NCBI GenBank assembly: GCA_004195335.1
Contig: SDWK01000392.1
Location: forward strand, 1-7,306
DNA: 7,306 nucleotides
Direction of reading: 5' to 3'
From: Shewanella sp.
Lineage (GTDB): Bacteria > Pseudomonadota > Gammaproteobacteria > Enterobacterales > Shewanellaceae
Position numbers and translations under genes: made by a program
Notes under the pieces: generated by a model
Told to the model about the DNA's origin: nothing
The model's database searches: none
What the model saw: the letters and a program-made list of their open reading frames with translations, nothing else
In this document: positions 1 through 6,099 of the stretch, piece by piece
How the letters are laid out: each line of letters begins with the position of its first letter
How positions within the stretch are numbered: the stretch's first letter is position 1

Positions 1-739
1 TCTTATCACTGTCGGCTATGGCTGGGACATCTGACTTACTGGCCTGATCATTAATCGCAAACGAGTTCACGCCGAGCACACGCGGTACTGTAGTGATTGA
101 CAGTTTGTCGTCCGACCAATAGATCTGCTCGAACATCTCTGCCCCAGCTATATCACCAAGTCCTGCCTTCAAGTCGCTCAACCTGGATAGGTTACCAATC
201 TCGCCACTGCCATTGGAGAATCTGTTTGCCATGGTACCAACGTAGATCATCGCCACGTCTAAGGCTGTCCATTCAAGGGGTTCGAACCCGTAATCGATGA
301 ACTCCTTTGGCATCAAATTGTCCGGATCGGCCATTACTTCACGCATGCGCACATTGAAGCCGTTTGCATAGCCGTTAAAGATGTCCTGATCGTCTTGCGA
401 CAACGCATCTAACTGCTCCTGGATAGAGGCTTGACTGGAACCACCGCGAGACCTCCTATCGACACTGATGAATTCTGCCCCCAAAACCTCCGAGACGGCC
501 CCCATGACAGACCGCTTGGCCATCTCCATCTGGAACAAGCGATCCTCTGCTAGCGCATAGCCCATGCCGTAAAAAACGCCATAGGTATCATCCGCATAGA
601 CGTGCGGTACGCCCCAATTGTCGCGTTTGATCGTAATTGAATCTTCTAGTAGTACAGAGTTGTTATTGTCGTAATTATCACAACCCATCACTGCTAGCAC
701 CAGCGCTGCGATGAGTGCGTGCTTATACGTCTTTTCCAT
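1..739 (-). CDS. pac: Penicillin G acylase (S45 Ntn-hydrolase) precursor, N-terminal part, lipoprotein form
   Basis: The gene starts at ATG 739 and is open for 246 codons to the window edge, so the spacer, the catalytic-Ser beta subunit and the stop lie outside. A good ribosome site (GAGGGG) sits 6-8 bases upstream. From memory of the E. coli enzyme the match runs along the alpha subunit: IKRDNWGVPHVYADDT (residues 37-52), a YGMGYALAEDRLFQMEMA block (57-74) and DVAMIYVGTMANRFS (161-175). M170, R173 and F174 correspond to the substrate-pocket residues Met142, Arg145 and Phe146 of E. coli PGA, and E180 to the calcium ligand Glu152. Family members hydrolyse the amide of phenylacetyl compounds such as penicillin G, and related enzymes cleave acyl-homoserine lactones. 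Residues 1-20 form a basic-hydrophobic signal ending VMG-C20, a lipobox, so the protein is probably a lipid-anchored envelope enzyme rather than soluble periplasmic. The gene lies 61 bp downstream of the transporter remnant in the same direction. The family call is very sure; the exact substrate is not. Confidence 0.93.
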   Translation of the reverse strand, partial: MEKTYKHALIAALVLAVMGCDNYDNNNSVLLEDSITIKRDNWGVPHVYADDTYGVFYGMGYALAEDRLFQMEMAKRSVMGAVSEVLGAEFISVDRRSRGGSSQASIQEQLDALSQDDQDIFNGYANGFNVRMREVMADPDNLMPKEFIDYGFEPLEWTALDVAMIYVGTMANRFSNGSGEIGNLSRLSDLKAGLGDIAGAEMFEQIYWSDDKLSITTVPRVLGVNSFAINDQASKSDVPAIADSDK

Positions 740-800
740 GATTTACCCCTCATTGGTTATGCTGCTTTAGTAGCTTCAATAGTTGCCATCAAAAATACGG

Positions 801-1574
801 CTAAATTTGCAAACAGTTAGTAAAACCCAATCCAGAGCAAGAATAATTAGCACTTAACGTATGTGAGGTGCTACGTGGTCCCACTGGTTGGTTTATGAAA
901 ATAGTTCCGGTGATCATCTCTGTTACCGTTATTAGCTGATTGAACTCATAGCGCCCAGGAACTTGTGCCTTGATATGTTCTGTATTTGCTGCGGCTTGCT
1001 CTGAAGTTGGCTGAGGCATCCAGCGCCAGGCTGGGACTGAAAACAGGGCTGCCATGACGGCGAATGCCAGCCATTGATGCTGCCAATCGGCTGACACAAA
1101 GAACAATGATTCGACCAATAACGCTGTAAAAATGATACCAATGCCGACACCGGCAAAATGGATACCGAGCTCCACACGATACCCGTTACTAACCATCCAT
1201 TTCAAAATCAGGCCTGAAGCGATAATCAGGCCGCCGGAAGCGCAGATCCCGGCGACAAAGCGTAGCAACGACCAGATAAACAGGTCGGTCGAAAACACCA
1301 TGGCTATTGAAGTAACTACGCTGAGCGCGAGATAGAGGCGGTGCAGTAAATATTTGTGATGCAGGCTATTCAGGCTGGCAGCCATCAGCACGCCAAGCAT
1401 ATAGCCCAGGTAATTGGCTGTTGCCAGCCAGCCACCATCGGCATCCGTCAGTCCGGTTTCGGCCTGCATGATCGGGAGAAGAGACGTATAAGAGAAGCGA
1501 GCGACACCGACGGTAACGATCAGGCTGCAGATACCCGCCAGGTAAACCCGACTTTTGCTAAGTCCTTCCTGCAT
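801..1574 (-). pseudogene. YbfB/YjiJ-family MFS transporter, truncated after about six membrane segments
   Basis: The frame encodes 257 residues from ATG 1574, with AGAGG seven bases upstream. Residues 1 to about 200 look like the first half of a YbfB/YjiJ-type (MFS_4) major facilitator permease: VGVARFSYTSLLPIMQ (about 22-37), a WLATANYLGYMLG block (about 49-61), a WSLLRFVAGICASGG block, and a further helix near AFAVMAALFSVPAW. Family members are inner-membrane permeases of roughly 390-400 residues with 12 helices, with substrates mostly unknown. Here the homology stops near residue 205 (about position 960). The last 50 or so residues, from PGRYEFN to the end, are polar, have no membrane segment and resemble nothing I know. 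The second half is therefore missing and the product is probably not functional, although the promoter side and start look intact. It is divergent from the LysR gene, the usual arrangement for such permeases. A frameshift is less likely, because I see no transporter C-terminal half in the other frames of 740-960. Confidence 0.72.
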
Positions 1575-1677
1575 GTCACGGCCTCTTTTCTTTCTTGTTA
1601 TTCACTCAGCCTAAACTTATCTGATAGTCTTAAAAATTGATTTATAAAGAACAAACATTTCAACAAAAGAGAAGTGT
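1575..1677. promoter_or_regulatory. Divergent promoter/operator region between transporter and LysR genes
   Basis: These 103 bases separate the two divergent starts, so they must hold both promoters and, by LysR-family custom, the regulator's binding site. The centre is very AT-rich. A perfect 9-bp palindrome TATCTGATA lies at 1618-1626, and a T-N11-A spacing (T1620, A1632), the minimal LysR box, overlaps it. In such AT-rich DNA this spacing arises easily by chance. I found no good -35/-10 pair on either strand. Confidence 0.45.
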
Positions 1678-2535
1678 ATGGAGATAGTGAACCTGAGGAC
1701 ATTTAAGGCGGTGGTGGATGAGGGCGGTCTCAACGGGGCGTCAAAAAAGCTCAATACTGTCCAGTCCAATATCACCGCCCGTATCCATAAACTGGAAAAT
1801 GAACTGGATACGAAGCTCTTTTCGTTGATTGGGCGCCAATTGAGGCTGACGCCATCGGGTCAGCTTCTCTACAGGTATGCCGTTGATATCTTGCAACTGG
1901 AATATCAGGCAGCATCCGCTATCAGTCGCGGCAAGGGGAGCTATAACCTGCGTATAGGTACGCCGGAAACCTTTGCCGCCGTCCACCTTCCGTTGGTGCT
2001 TAAAGAGCTGAAACAAACCCACCCCGAGATAAAGCCTAAAATATTCACCGCCACCAGTTCCGAGCAGGTTACCGCCGTATTGAATAGCAAGGTTGACTGC
2101 GCCGTAGTTGGGAATGCAACCTCTCATTCCACGTTAACTTCCATTCCGGTGGTGGATGAGGATCTGGTCATAGTGTCGTCATTGGACGGGGTGTATGAGC
2201 CGGTACTTTGTGTCCGTGAAGAGGGATGCGCCTACCGTCAGTCTGCACTAACCTGGCAACAAGACGCGGGCAGAAGCGACGAAGAGATGATGGTTATGAG
2301 CAGCGCCGATGGCGTGCTTGGGTGTGTTGCCGCCGGATTAGGCTATACCGTGATCGGTAAAAATATGGTGGTAGGCAGCCGTTATGAGAAATCTTTGCTG
2401 ATTGAAGATGTGTCCCATGGACCGGCTCAAATCAACATATCGATGATCTATAGGAAAGATAACCCCCTGGAAGCGGGTATTCTCAAACTCATCAGTCTGT
2501 TCACAAAAAAGAAAAGTGTAGATACCGGAAGCTGA
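1678..2535 (+). CDS. LysR-family transcriptional regulator
   Basis: This 285-residue protein has the typical LysR length and architecture. An N-terminal winged helix-turn-helix occupies residues about 3-62, with the recognisable stretches LRTFKAVVDEGGLNGASKKL, VQSNITARIHKLENEL and LRLTPSGQLLYRYA. A linker helix follows, then a periplasmic-binding-protein-like effector domain from about residue 92 (LRIGTPETFAAVHLP) to the C-terminus. The late VAAGLGYTVIGK segment is also typical of the second effector subdomain. The start at 1678 is supported by the HTH beginning at residue 3 and a weak purine-rich site (AGAGAAG) just upstream. The gene is transcribed away from the truncated transporter and would normally regulate it and itself in response to a small ligand. 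Since the transporter appears broken, it may be an orphan regulator or act on the downstream acylase gene. The ligand is unknown. The family is certain. Confidence 0.95.
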   Translation: MEIVNLRTFKAVVDEGGLNGASKKLNTVQSNITARIHKLENELDTKLFSLIGRQLRLTPSGQLLYRYAVDILQLEYQAASAISRGKGSYNLRIGTPETFAAVHLPLVLKELKQTHPEIKPKIFTATSSEQVTAVLNSKVDCAVVGNATSHSTLTSIPVVDEDLVIVSSLDGVYEPVLCVREEGCAYRQSALTWQQDAGRSDEEMMVMSSADGVLGCVAAGLGYTVIGKNMVVGSRYEKSLLIEDVSHGPAQINISMIYRKDNPLEAGILKLISLFTKKKSVDTGS

Positions 2536-2889
2536 TGCAGAGCGGGGGGAGCGTCTTCTAGCGTTTGTACAACGAACAGGTCAAAAGAAGAGAGTAATCA
2601 TGGTGGCCAGACTTTCGATACGCCCCTACTCCTTCGTCGATACTCCTGAAGTATCATGTTGCAGCAGAGATCGTAGCTCGAAGTGAGTTGTGCTGAAATG
2701 GTGACCACTCGAAGATGCTCAACCAGATCCTCATCGGATTCAGAACTTGAACCCGATTCAACCTAAAACTCCAGGGTCAGGACAAGCCTTTGTCCGCAAG
2801 AGTATGGGCTTGTTCAAGTACATGATTTGAACCAAGTACGATGTACAGATACCGATGGTCAATAAGGTCATGATTCGGTTTGATAATCG
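2536..2889. other. Convergent intergenic region, no gene seen
   Basis: This region lies between the stop codons of the LysR gene and the convergent 73-aa gene. No reading frame has both a ribosome site and protein-like composition. An inverted repeat ACAAGCC (2782-2788) / GGCTTGT (2807-2813) with an 18-base loop could form a stem between the convergent genes, but it lacks a T-run, so it is at best a weak terminator. Next to it are GTTCAA (2812-2817) / TTGAAC (2827-2832) and a direct repeat CAAGTAC at 2815-2821 and 2833-2839. Confidence 0.5.
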
Positions 2890-3111
2890 CTACGTGCCTT
2901 TGAAAGCAAGCGTATCAAGCGCCTCTGAGTCCAGCCAATCCTCAGCAGGTTTGGGGAGCAGTGAAATAAGGCTGTTGTGGGATTTTGCGCCGACCATTAA
3001 GGAGAGTAACTCCCTCGCTTTGGCTGGCTTTATGTTGATGTGTTGCTTGTTTTTGAGTTGCTCGACAAACTGGCGAGCGAGTACAGTAAAGACAGACTTG
3101 TCCTCAATCAT
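2890..3111 (-). CDS. Small conserved-looking protein, 73 aa, function unknown
   Basis: ATG 3111 is preceded by TAGGAGA at good spacing (about 5-6 bases), the best ribosome site in this part of the window, so I think the gene is real despite its size. The protein is mainly helical and soluble, with no signal or membrane segment. Residues about 27-45 (IKPAKARELLSLMVGAKSH, then NSLISLL) resemble the short helical module 'lsHsqaLEllAk.lGf.nWntL' found in small accessory proteins and at the start of some glyoxalase-superfamily annotated proteins. The tryptophan of that module is not conserved at the expected position, so the match is tentative. It is divergent from the 169-aa gene across a 215-bp region with repeated motifs. 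The overlapping plus-strand frame has no ribosome site and is taken as a shadow. No function is assigned. Confidence 0.6.
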   Translation of the reverse strand: MIEDKSVFTVLARQFVEQLKNKQHINIKPAKARELLSLMVGAKSHNSLISLLPKPAEDWLDSEALDTLAFKGT

Positions 3112-3326
3112 GATTCTCTCCTACGTGCGCGGCAAGTTTACGCGCACTCAGGTTCATGTATTGAGTACGATTTGAGGCTATCAGATGTGTTCGATCGCAG
3201 ATTTTGAGGCTTGCCGACCTCGACCCTCTGTGAGGGCTGATCGCAGCTTCGCTTACGATCATTTCAACATTAGTAATTCCGAACCAGTCTGTCAAATTGA
3301 CCCTGGATCGCAAACAGGTAAGTGAA
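3112..3326. promoter_or_regulatory. Divergent intergenic region with repeated short motifs
   Basis: These 215 bases separate two divergent small genes. They contain GATCGCAG at 3193-3200 and 3239-3246 with a shorter copy GATCGCA at 3306-3312, a second direct repeat GATTTGAGGCT (3169-3179) / GATTTTGAGGCT (3200-3211) spaced about 31 bp, an inverted pair CGGCAAG (3130-3136) / CTTGCCG (3210-3216), and a compact hairpin CCCTC-TGT-GAGGG (3224-3236). Such repeats suit operator sites controlling one or both genes, but no convincing sigma70 promoter was found. Confidence 0.4.
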
Positions 3327-3836
3327 ATGACAACCGACATTAAACTGGCGGACCTTCCTGCCTTCCAAGAACTGGGGTATGACTGTGGAGCGGTTTCAGT
3401 TGCCATCTGGCTTGCGCGGCCGGATGCGTGTGATAAAGAAGACAAAATTGATGCCTACCTATCTCGGGCCGGTCTCAAGGCAGAGAAGCGCCCCGTTAAG
3501 GCTATGACGCTGACGCAGCTACGCAATGCTTACGAAAATATTGGTACGTTCTATCTCAATAATGCCGAGTATAGCGAGTCAAGCAGCCCCATTGTTCCTT
3601 TTGATGACCTACTTAATCGTGCGACCAGTTGGGCTATGCACTGGCCAGTATATGAGTCCCCTCCCAAATCCGTAACCGACTTCATACTGAGCAAACAAGC
3701 CACTGTCGGTGATAGAGATCTAGCAATTGATGTCGGGGATATGTTGGAACTGGATGGCGAGTTCTGGATGATCCTGGGCGTCGGTCATGGACAGGTAAGT
3801 ATCATCGAAGCTGTAAAACCGGATAACGAACTATAA
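3327..3836 (+). CDS. Hypothetical protein, 169 aa, with a C39-peptidase-like Q-x5-C-G motif
   Basis: The start is placed at ATG 3327, where an AGG-containing site precedes it by about eight bases. A TTG at 3297 would add ten residues without a ribosome site. I do not recognise the family. The protein is acidic and soluble with no signal peptide. Near the N-terminus, FQELGYDCGAVSVAIWL (residues 13-29) reproduces the spacing of the C39/papain-like motif in which a Gln stands six residues before a catalytic Cys followed by Gly (Q14, C20, G21). Candidate histidines are H105 (AMHWPVY) and H154 (GVGHGQV), but no clear His-Asp pair can be assigned, so peptidase activity is only a possibility. The C-terminal part, from IDVGDMLELDGEFWMILGVG, reads like a compact beta-rich end, so the protein looks complete. 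The long structured non-coding stretch directly after the stop suggests a stand-alone gene. Confidence 0.7.
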   Translation: MTTDIKLADLPAFQELGYDCGAVSVAIWLARPDACDKEDKIDAYLSRAGLKAEKRPVKAMTLTQLRNAYENIGTFYLNNAEYSESSSPIVPFDDLLNRATSWAMHWPVYESPPKSVTDFILSKQATVGDRDLAIDVGDMLELDGEFWMILGVGHGQVSIIEAVKPDNEL

Positions 3837-3849
3837 TCCATTCGTGAGG

Positions 3850-3909
3850 TTCGCTTATTCCTGCCGGATAGGCAGCTGAGAATATACGTACCCGAAGCGA
3901 ATCTCAGCT
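3850..3909. repeat. Overlapping stem-loop candidates just after the 169-aa gene
   Basis: Three inverted pairs overlap within 60 bases: TTCGCTT (3850-3856) / AAGCGAA (3895-3901), CTGCC (3861-3865) / GGCAG (3871-3875), and AGCTGAGA (3874-3881) / TCTCAGCT (3902-3909). The last is a perfect 8-bp stem with a 20-base loop. The first and second can coexist as nested stems, while the third competes with them, so alternative folds are possible. They lie 14 bases after the stop codon and may stabilise or end that transcript. Confidence 0.45.
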
Positions 3910-3941
3910 ACATTCCTGCTGTAGACAGTCAAGAATCTGAT

Positions 3942-4012
3942 CAGTTGTGGTCAGATGATGGTCGCCCTCGGCCAACCTAGCTGGCCAGGCTGTTCAATCA
4001 TCTGGTCAGCTG
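3942..4012. repeat. Long imperfect hairpin, about 71 bases
   Basis: Nested arms can be read directly: CAGTTG (3942-3947) with CAGCTG (4007-4012, one G-T wobble), CAGATGAT (3952-3959) with ATCATCTG (3997-4004, perfect), and GGCCA (3970-3974) with TGGCC (3982-3986, with one more C-G pair inside). Internal loops separate the three helices. The size and nesting recall structured recombination or repeat elements (attC, REP-like), but no integron core boxes flank it properly. Confidence 0.5.
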
Positions 4013-4083
4013 TGCGAACTTTGCAGACCGTTAGGTTTTTCTAATATATCTGATAGAGCTAGGTCATTTTAGTCAGAGTCAGA

Positions 4084-4128
4084 ATACAGAGCGGACATCA
4101 CGACGACTTCCGCTATCGACAGCTGTAT
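4084..4128. repeat. Imperfect hairpin with an 8-base bulge
   Basis: ATACAG (4084-4089) followed directly by AGCGGA (4090-4095) pairs with TCCGCT (4109-4114) and CTGTAT (4123-4128). This gives twelve base pairs in two perfect helices with a one-sided 8-base bulge and a 13-base loop. There is no T-run after it on either strand. Confidence 0.4.
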
Positions 4129-4234
4129 CTACAAAGCGGCCATCTCACGTATGAAATCTTGTCCAGTCGGGACGACAGATGCGCTTAGGTATTGGAGGTT
4201 GCTACAGATCCTTGAGGTAACAAGGAGGTTGTGA

Positions 4235-5053
4235 TTAACCTGCACCTTTCGTAGCAATTTCAACCGTATTTTCTTTCAGAAATTCACACTGGCAATTAAA
4301 TAATGCTTGTCCGAATTCAAGGCATGTGTATGCGACATCAAGTGCCTCTTTATAGTTAAAATTGACGATCTCTCCTGGATGAAATGATTTGCTACTAAGT
4401 ACCTTTCTACAATATGCTGGCGACTCATGGGAAATACTATCTCCTGCAACCATCTCTACCTCTTTGTCTCCCTCCTTTTTATACATGCTATGCCGTAACC
4501 AGTGCACAGTGAGCGTATTGTTCACAGCGTCGTTTATGTTCTTTGGATCAACGACAATGCCGTTATCATGCACTAAGCAATTTCTAGCTTTGTTAATCGA
4601 AAGCATTTCCTTATCTAAAGGCAAGTCTTTTCCGATCACATGTGAAATTTGTGTGATAAGATTAGGAAAATGGGTTTTAATCGATTTTTTTCGTAACGCT
4701 TCATGCTTTTCATTGATGAGTGTTGCATCTAACGGAGGGCTTTCACAAAGGTATACGCGGAAATTTAGTAAGGCGTGAGAGTCGTATAGGGCTAAGCTCA
4801 AGCCCTTGATTAAGTCTTCGAAGTACTTCGTCAAAAGCATTGCCTTGAGGTGTGCTTTCAGATCACTTTCACTCAGGGGTTCGCCAATTTGAATATGGAA
4901 AAAATCATCCTCCGACTCAATCCTCTCCTTAATGTCAGCTTCAGACTCTATGAGCCTTAGCCCATAGTGAAGGGTTTCAGTGTTGAGTTTGATGGTTCGG
5001 TGTAGCTGATTGAGGGTGTCGCGAGGCGTAAAATCAATAGTTAGCGTAGCCAT
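4235..5053 (-). CDS. HEPN-motif protein, candidate RNase effector
   Basis: This 272-residue soluble protein starts at ATG 5053 behind a weak GGGA site. The key feature is INKARNCLVHDNGIV (about residues 153-167), in which R157, N158 and H162 form the RNxxxH (R-X4-6-H) catalytic motif of HEPN-domain ribonucleases, preceded by helical sequence and followed by the G-[IV]-V turn common in these families. The N-terminal 100 residues are helical (LKAHLKAMLLTKYFEDLIKG near 65-84), fitting the first helices of a HEPN bundle. The C-terminal part, with KEALDVAYTCLEFGQALFN near 235-255, looks like another helical pair. No membrane segment or signal is seen. HEPN RNases commonly cleave tRNA or mRNA in toxin-antitoxin, abortive-infection and CRISPR-associated systems. 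It is the third co-oriented gene after the peptidase and SIR2 genes, 125 bp below the latter. The HEPN call rests on one motif plus helical context, and some HEPN-like proteins are inactive. Confidence 0.62.
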   Translation of the reverse strand: MATLTIDFTPRDTLNQLHRTIKLNTETLHYGLRLIESEADIKERIESEDDFFHIQIGEPLSESDLKAHLKAMLLTKYFEDLIKGLSLALYDSHALLNFRVYLCESPPLDATLINEKHEALRKKSIKTHFPNLITQISHVIGKDLPLDKEMLSINKARNCLVHDNGIVVDPKNINDAVNNTLTVHWLRHSMYKKEGDKEVEMVAGDSISHESPAYCRKVLSSKSFHPGEIVNFNYKEALDVAYTCLEFGQALFNCQCEFLKENTVEIATKGAG

Positions 5054-5065
5054 TCGTTTTATCCC

Positions 5066-5094
5066 TATCCCTAGGATAACGGAACTATACCGTT
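5066..5094 (-). promoter_or_regulatory. Possible promoter -10 inside palindromes, upstream of the HEPN gene
   Basis: On the minus strand TATAGT (5089-5084) resembles a -10 box and lies in the loop of the inverted repeat AACGG (5078-5082) / CCGTT (5090-5094). A second palindrome, TATCC-CTA-GGATA (5066-5078), abuts it on the gene side. The start codon is about 30 bases downstream. No clear -35 box is seen. This could be a promoter with an overlapping operator, giving the HEPN gene separate control. It is tentative. Confidence 0.3.
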
Positions 5095-5178
5095 TTTCTT
5101 AGAGAATGTTTTTAGTTTAACTTCCTGGAATTTTCAACACAGCCTCCTTACGGCACAGAGCGTGTAACTGAGGGAGCG

Positions 5179-6099
5179 TTATAGAGTCGCGGATATGGAG
5201 TTGCATATTTTGCTTATAGAAGATCCAAAACAATCCCCATAATTAAATATATATTGCCCACCATTGTTAGCAGCCCATTCTCTTATCTCGCTTTTGTTCG
5301 GATCAACTACAGCTAGCCTACACTTGGACTTTTTTATAGGCTCCCAAATATGGGTGTCTTCAACCGTACATCTTACGCCGATTAAGACAACGAGCTTTGC
5401 TTTCATGACTATTTCACCCCAATGATCTTGAATTTGTTCAATATCTTTAGAGTTGGCCAAGCAATTTTTTCCCTTTGCGTAAAGAGACATGGCTGGCGGG
5501 ATAGCATTATGGTGTGCGTCTTCGCACCATTTCACAATTTCATTGTGGCTAGTAACAACGTCTGTGCCAAAACCCTCAATGATCGATCCACGAACTCCTG
5601 TCTCTATGTTATTCAGGTGAATGTGTTTTGGAAGCCTAGGCAAAAAATTTGATGAGCCATGTGGTTTTAGAACCTGAGCATTAGTCTCGGAGTTTTTATA
5701 GGGGTTGCAATTGAACAGAATGCCGTGCTGACTCAATGCTTGCTCTAATAACACATCATAGTTAAGCGTGGAAAAACATATTTGTTTGCATTGGTCTCCT
5801 AAATGTTTAACCAAATTTAGATAGTGGTTTTCCGCTCGTATTTCGAACTTTGAAAGAAAGATAGCGAGTTGTTTCTGTAATGGCACAACAAACTGGCTTC
5901 CGAGCTCCGCTACTGAGTCCATTCCTGCCTCAAACCCATCTTTTCTAAATACGTCGATGTGTTTTTTGTCCAAGCTAGAGGCAGGTAGACCCTCGTTATA
6001 TAGAGCATCAAACAAGCCATCCCCCAACGGTGGGCATGATGGATGACATGCTCCAGAAAATGCACTCGCTCCAGCTCCGAACAGCAAAACTACATTCAT
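5179..6099 (-). CDS. SIR2-family protein, likely NAD+-hydrolysing defence-type
   Basis: This 306-residue protein is essentially one SIR2-like Rossmann domain. It begins VVLLFGAGASAFSG, with the GAGAS nucleotide-binding loop at residues 8-12, followed by PPLGDGLF, a hallmark of bacterial SIR2-like proteins. The catalytic-type motifs are STLNYDVLLEQAL with N113, Y114 and D115, and VLKPHGSSNF with H147. A late strand, VVLIGVRCTVEDTHIW (about 240-255), fits the C-terminal nucleotide-binding edge. The zinc-finger cysteine set of classical sirtuin deacetylases is not evident. In this branch (as in Thoeris ThsA and DSR proteins, where the equivalent Asn and His are required) the activity is NAD+ depletion after phage sensing. 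The start is right at the first beta strand and has AGGG about ten bases upstream. It lies 93 bp after the metallopeptidase gene and 125 bp before the HEPN gene, all in the same direction. The family is sure; the defence role is inferred. Confidence 0.87.
   Translation of the reverse strand: MNVVLLFGAGASAFSGACHPSCPPLGDGLFDALYNEGLPASSLDKKHIDVFRKDGFEAGMDSVAELGSQFVVPLQKQLAIFLSKFEIRAENHYLNLVKHLGDQCKQICFSTLNYDVLLEQALSQHGILFNCNPYKNSETNAQVLKPHGSSNFLPRLPKHIHLNNIETGVRGSIIEGFGTDVVTSHNEIVKWCEDAHHNAIPPAMSLYAKGKNCLANSKDIEQIQDHWGEIVMKAKLVVLIGVRCTVEDTHIWEPIKKSKCRLAVVDPNKSEIREWAANNGGQYIFNYGDCFGSSISKICNSISATL

Larger units (their letters stand above)
3837..4234. other. Structured non-coding region rich in inverted repeats
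   Basis: About 400 bases without a credible gene lie between the 3' ends of the 169-aa gene and the convergent HEPN-motif gene. At least three stem-loop candidates lie here (listed separately), plus a short one, CCTTG (4210-4214) / CAAGG (4221-4225), just beyond the end of the HEPN gene. None is followed by a clear T-run, so none is a textbook intrinsic terminator. GGAGGTTG also occurs twice, at 4195-4202 and 4224-4231. Confidence 0.5.
4222..5150. repeat. Imperfect short inverted repeat bracketing the HEPN gene
   Basis: Reading inward from the left on the plus strand, AAGGAGGTTGTGAT begins at 4222. Reading inward from the right on the minus strand, AAGGAGGCTGTGTT begins at 5149. They agree at 12 of 14 positions. 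The pair encloses the HEPN gene and its putative promoter. It might be the ends of a small inserted cassette, but both copies also contain a Shine-Dalgarno-like core, so chance or function in translation is an alternative. Confidence 0.3.

Noticed and set aside
247..300. GGGGTTCGAACCC, resembling a tRNA T-arm
   Set aside because: It lies inside the acylase gene and encodes the conserved YGFEPLEW-type stretch; no acceptor, D or anticodon arms surround it.
2855..3175. 106-codon plus-strand frame
   Set aside because: It is antisense to the better supported 73-aa gene, with no ribosome site.
3975..4036. ACCTAGC ... GTTAGGT as a possible attC site next to the long hairpin
   Set aside because: The left box breaks the invariant AAC and the inner arms pair poorly; no integrase gene is in the window.
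4222..4254. Plus-strand ribosome site followed by GTG and a seven-codon frame overlapping the HEPN gene end
   Set aside because: The site is only about two bases from the GTG and the frame is minimal and antisense to a gene.
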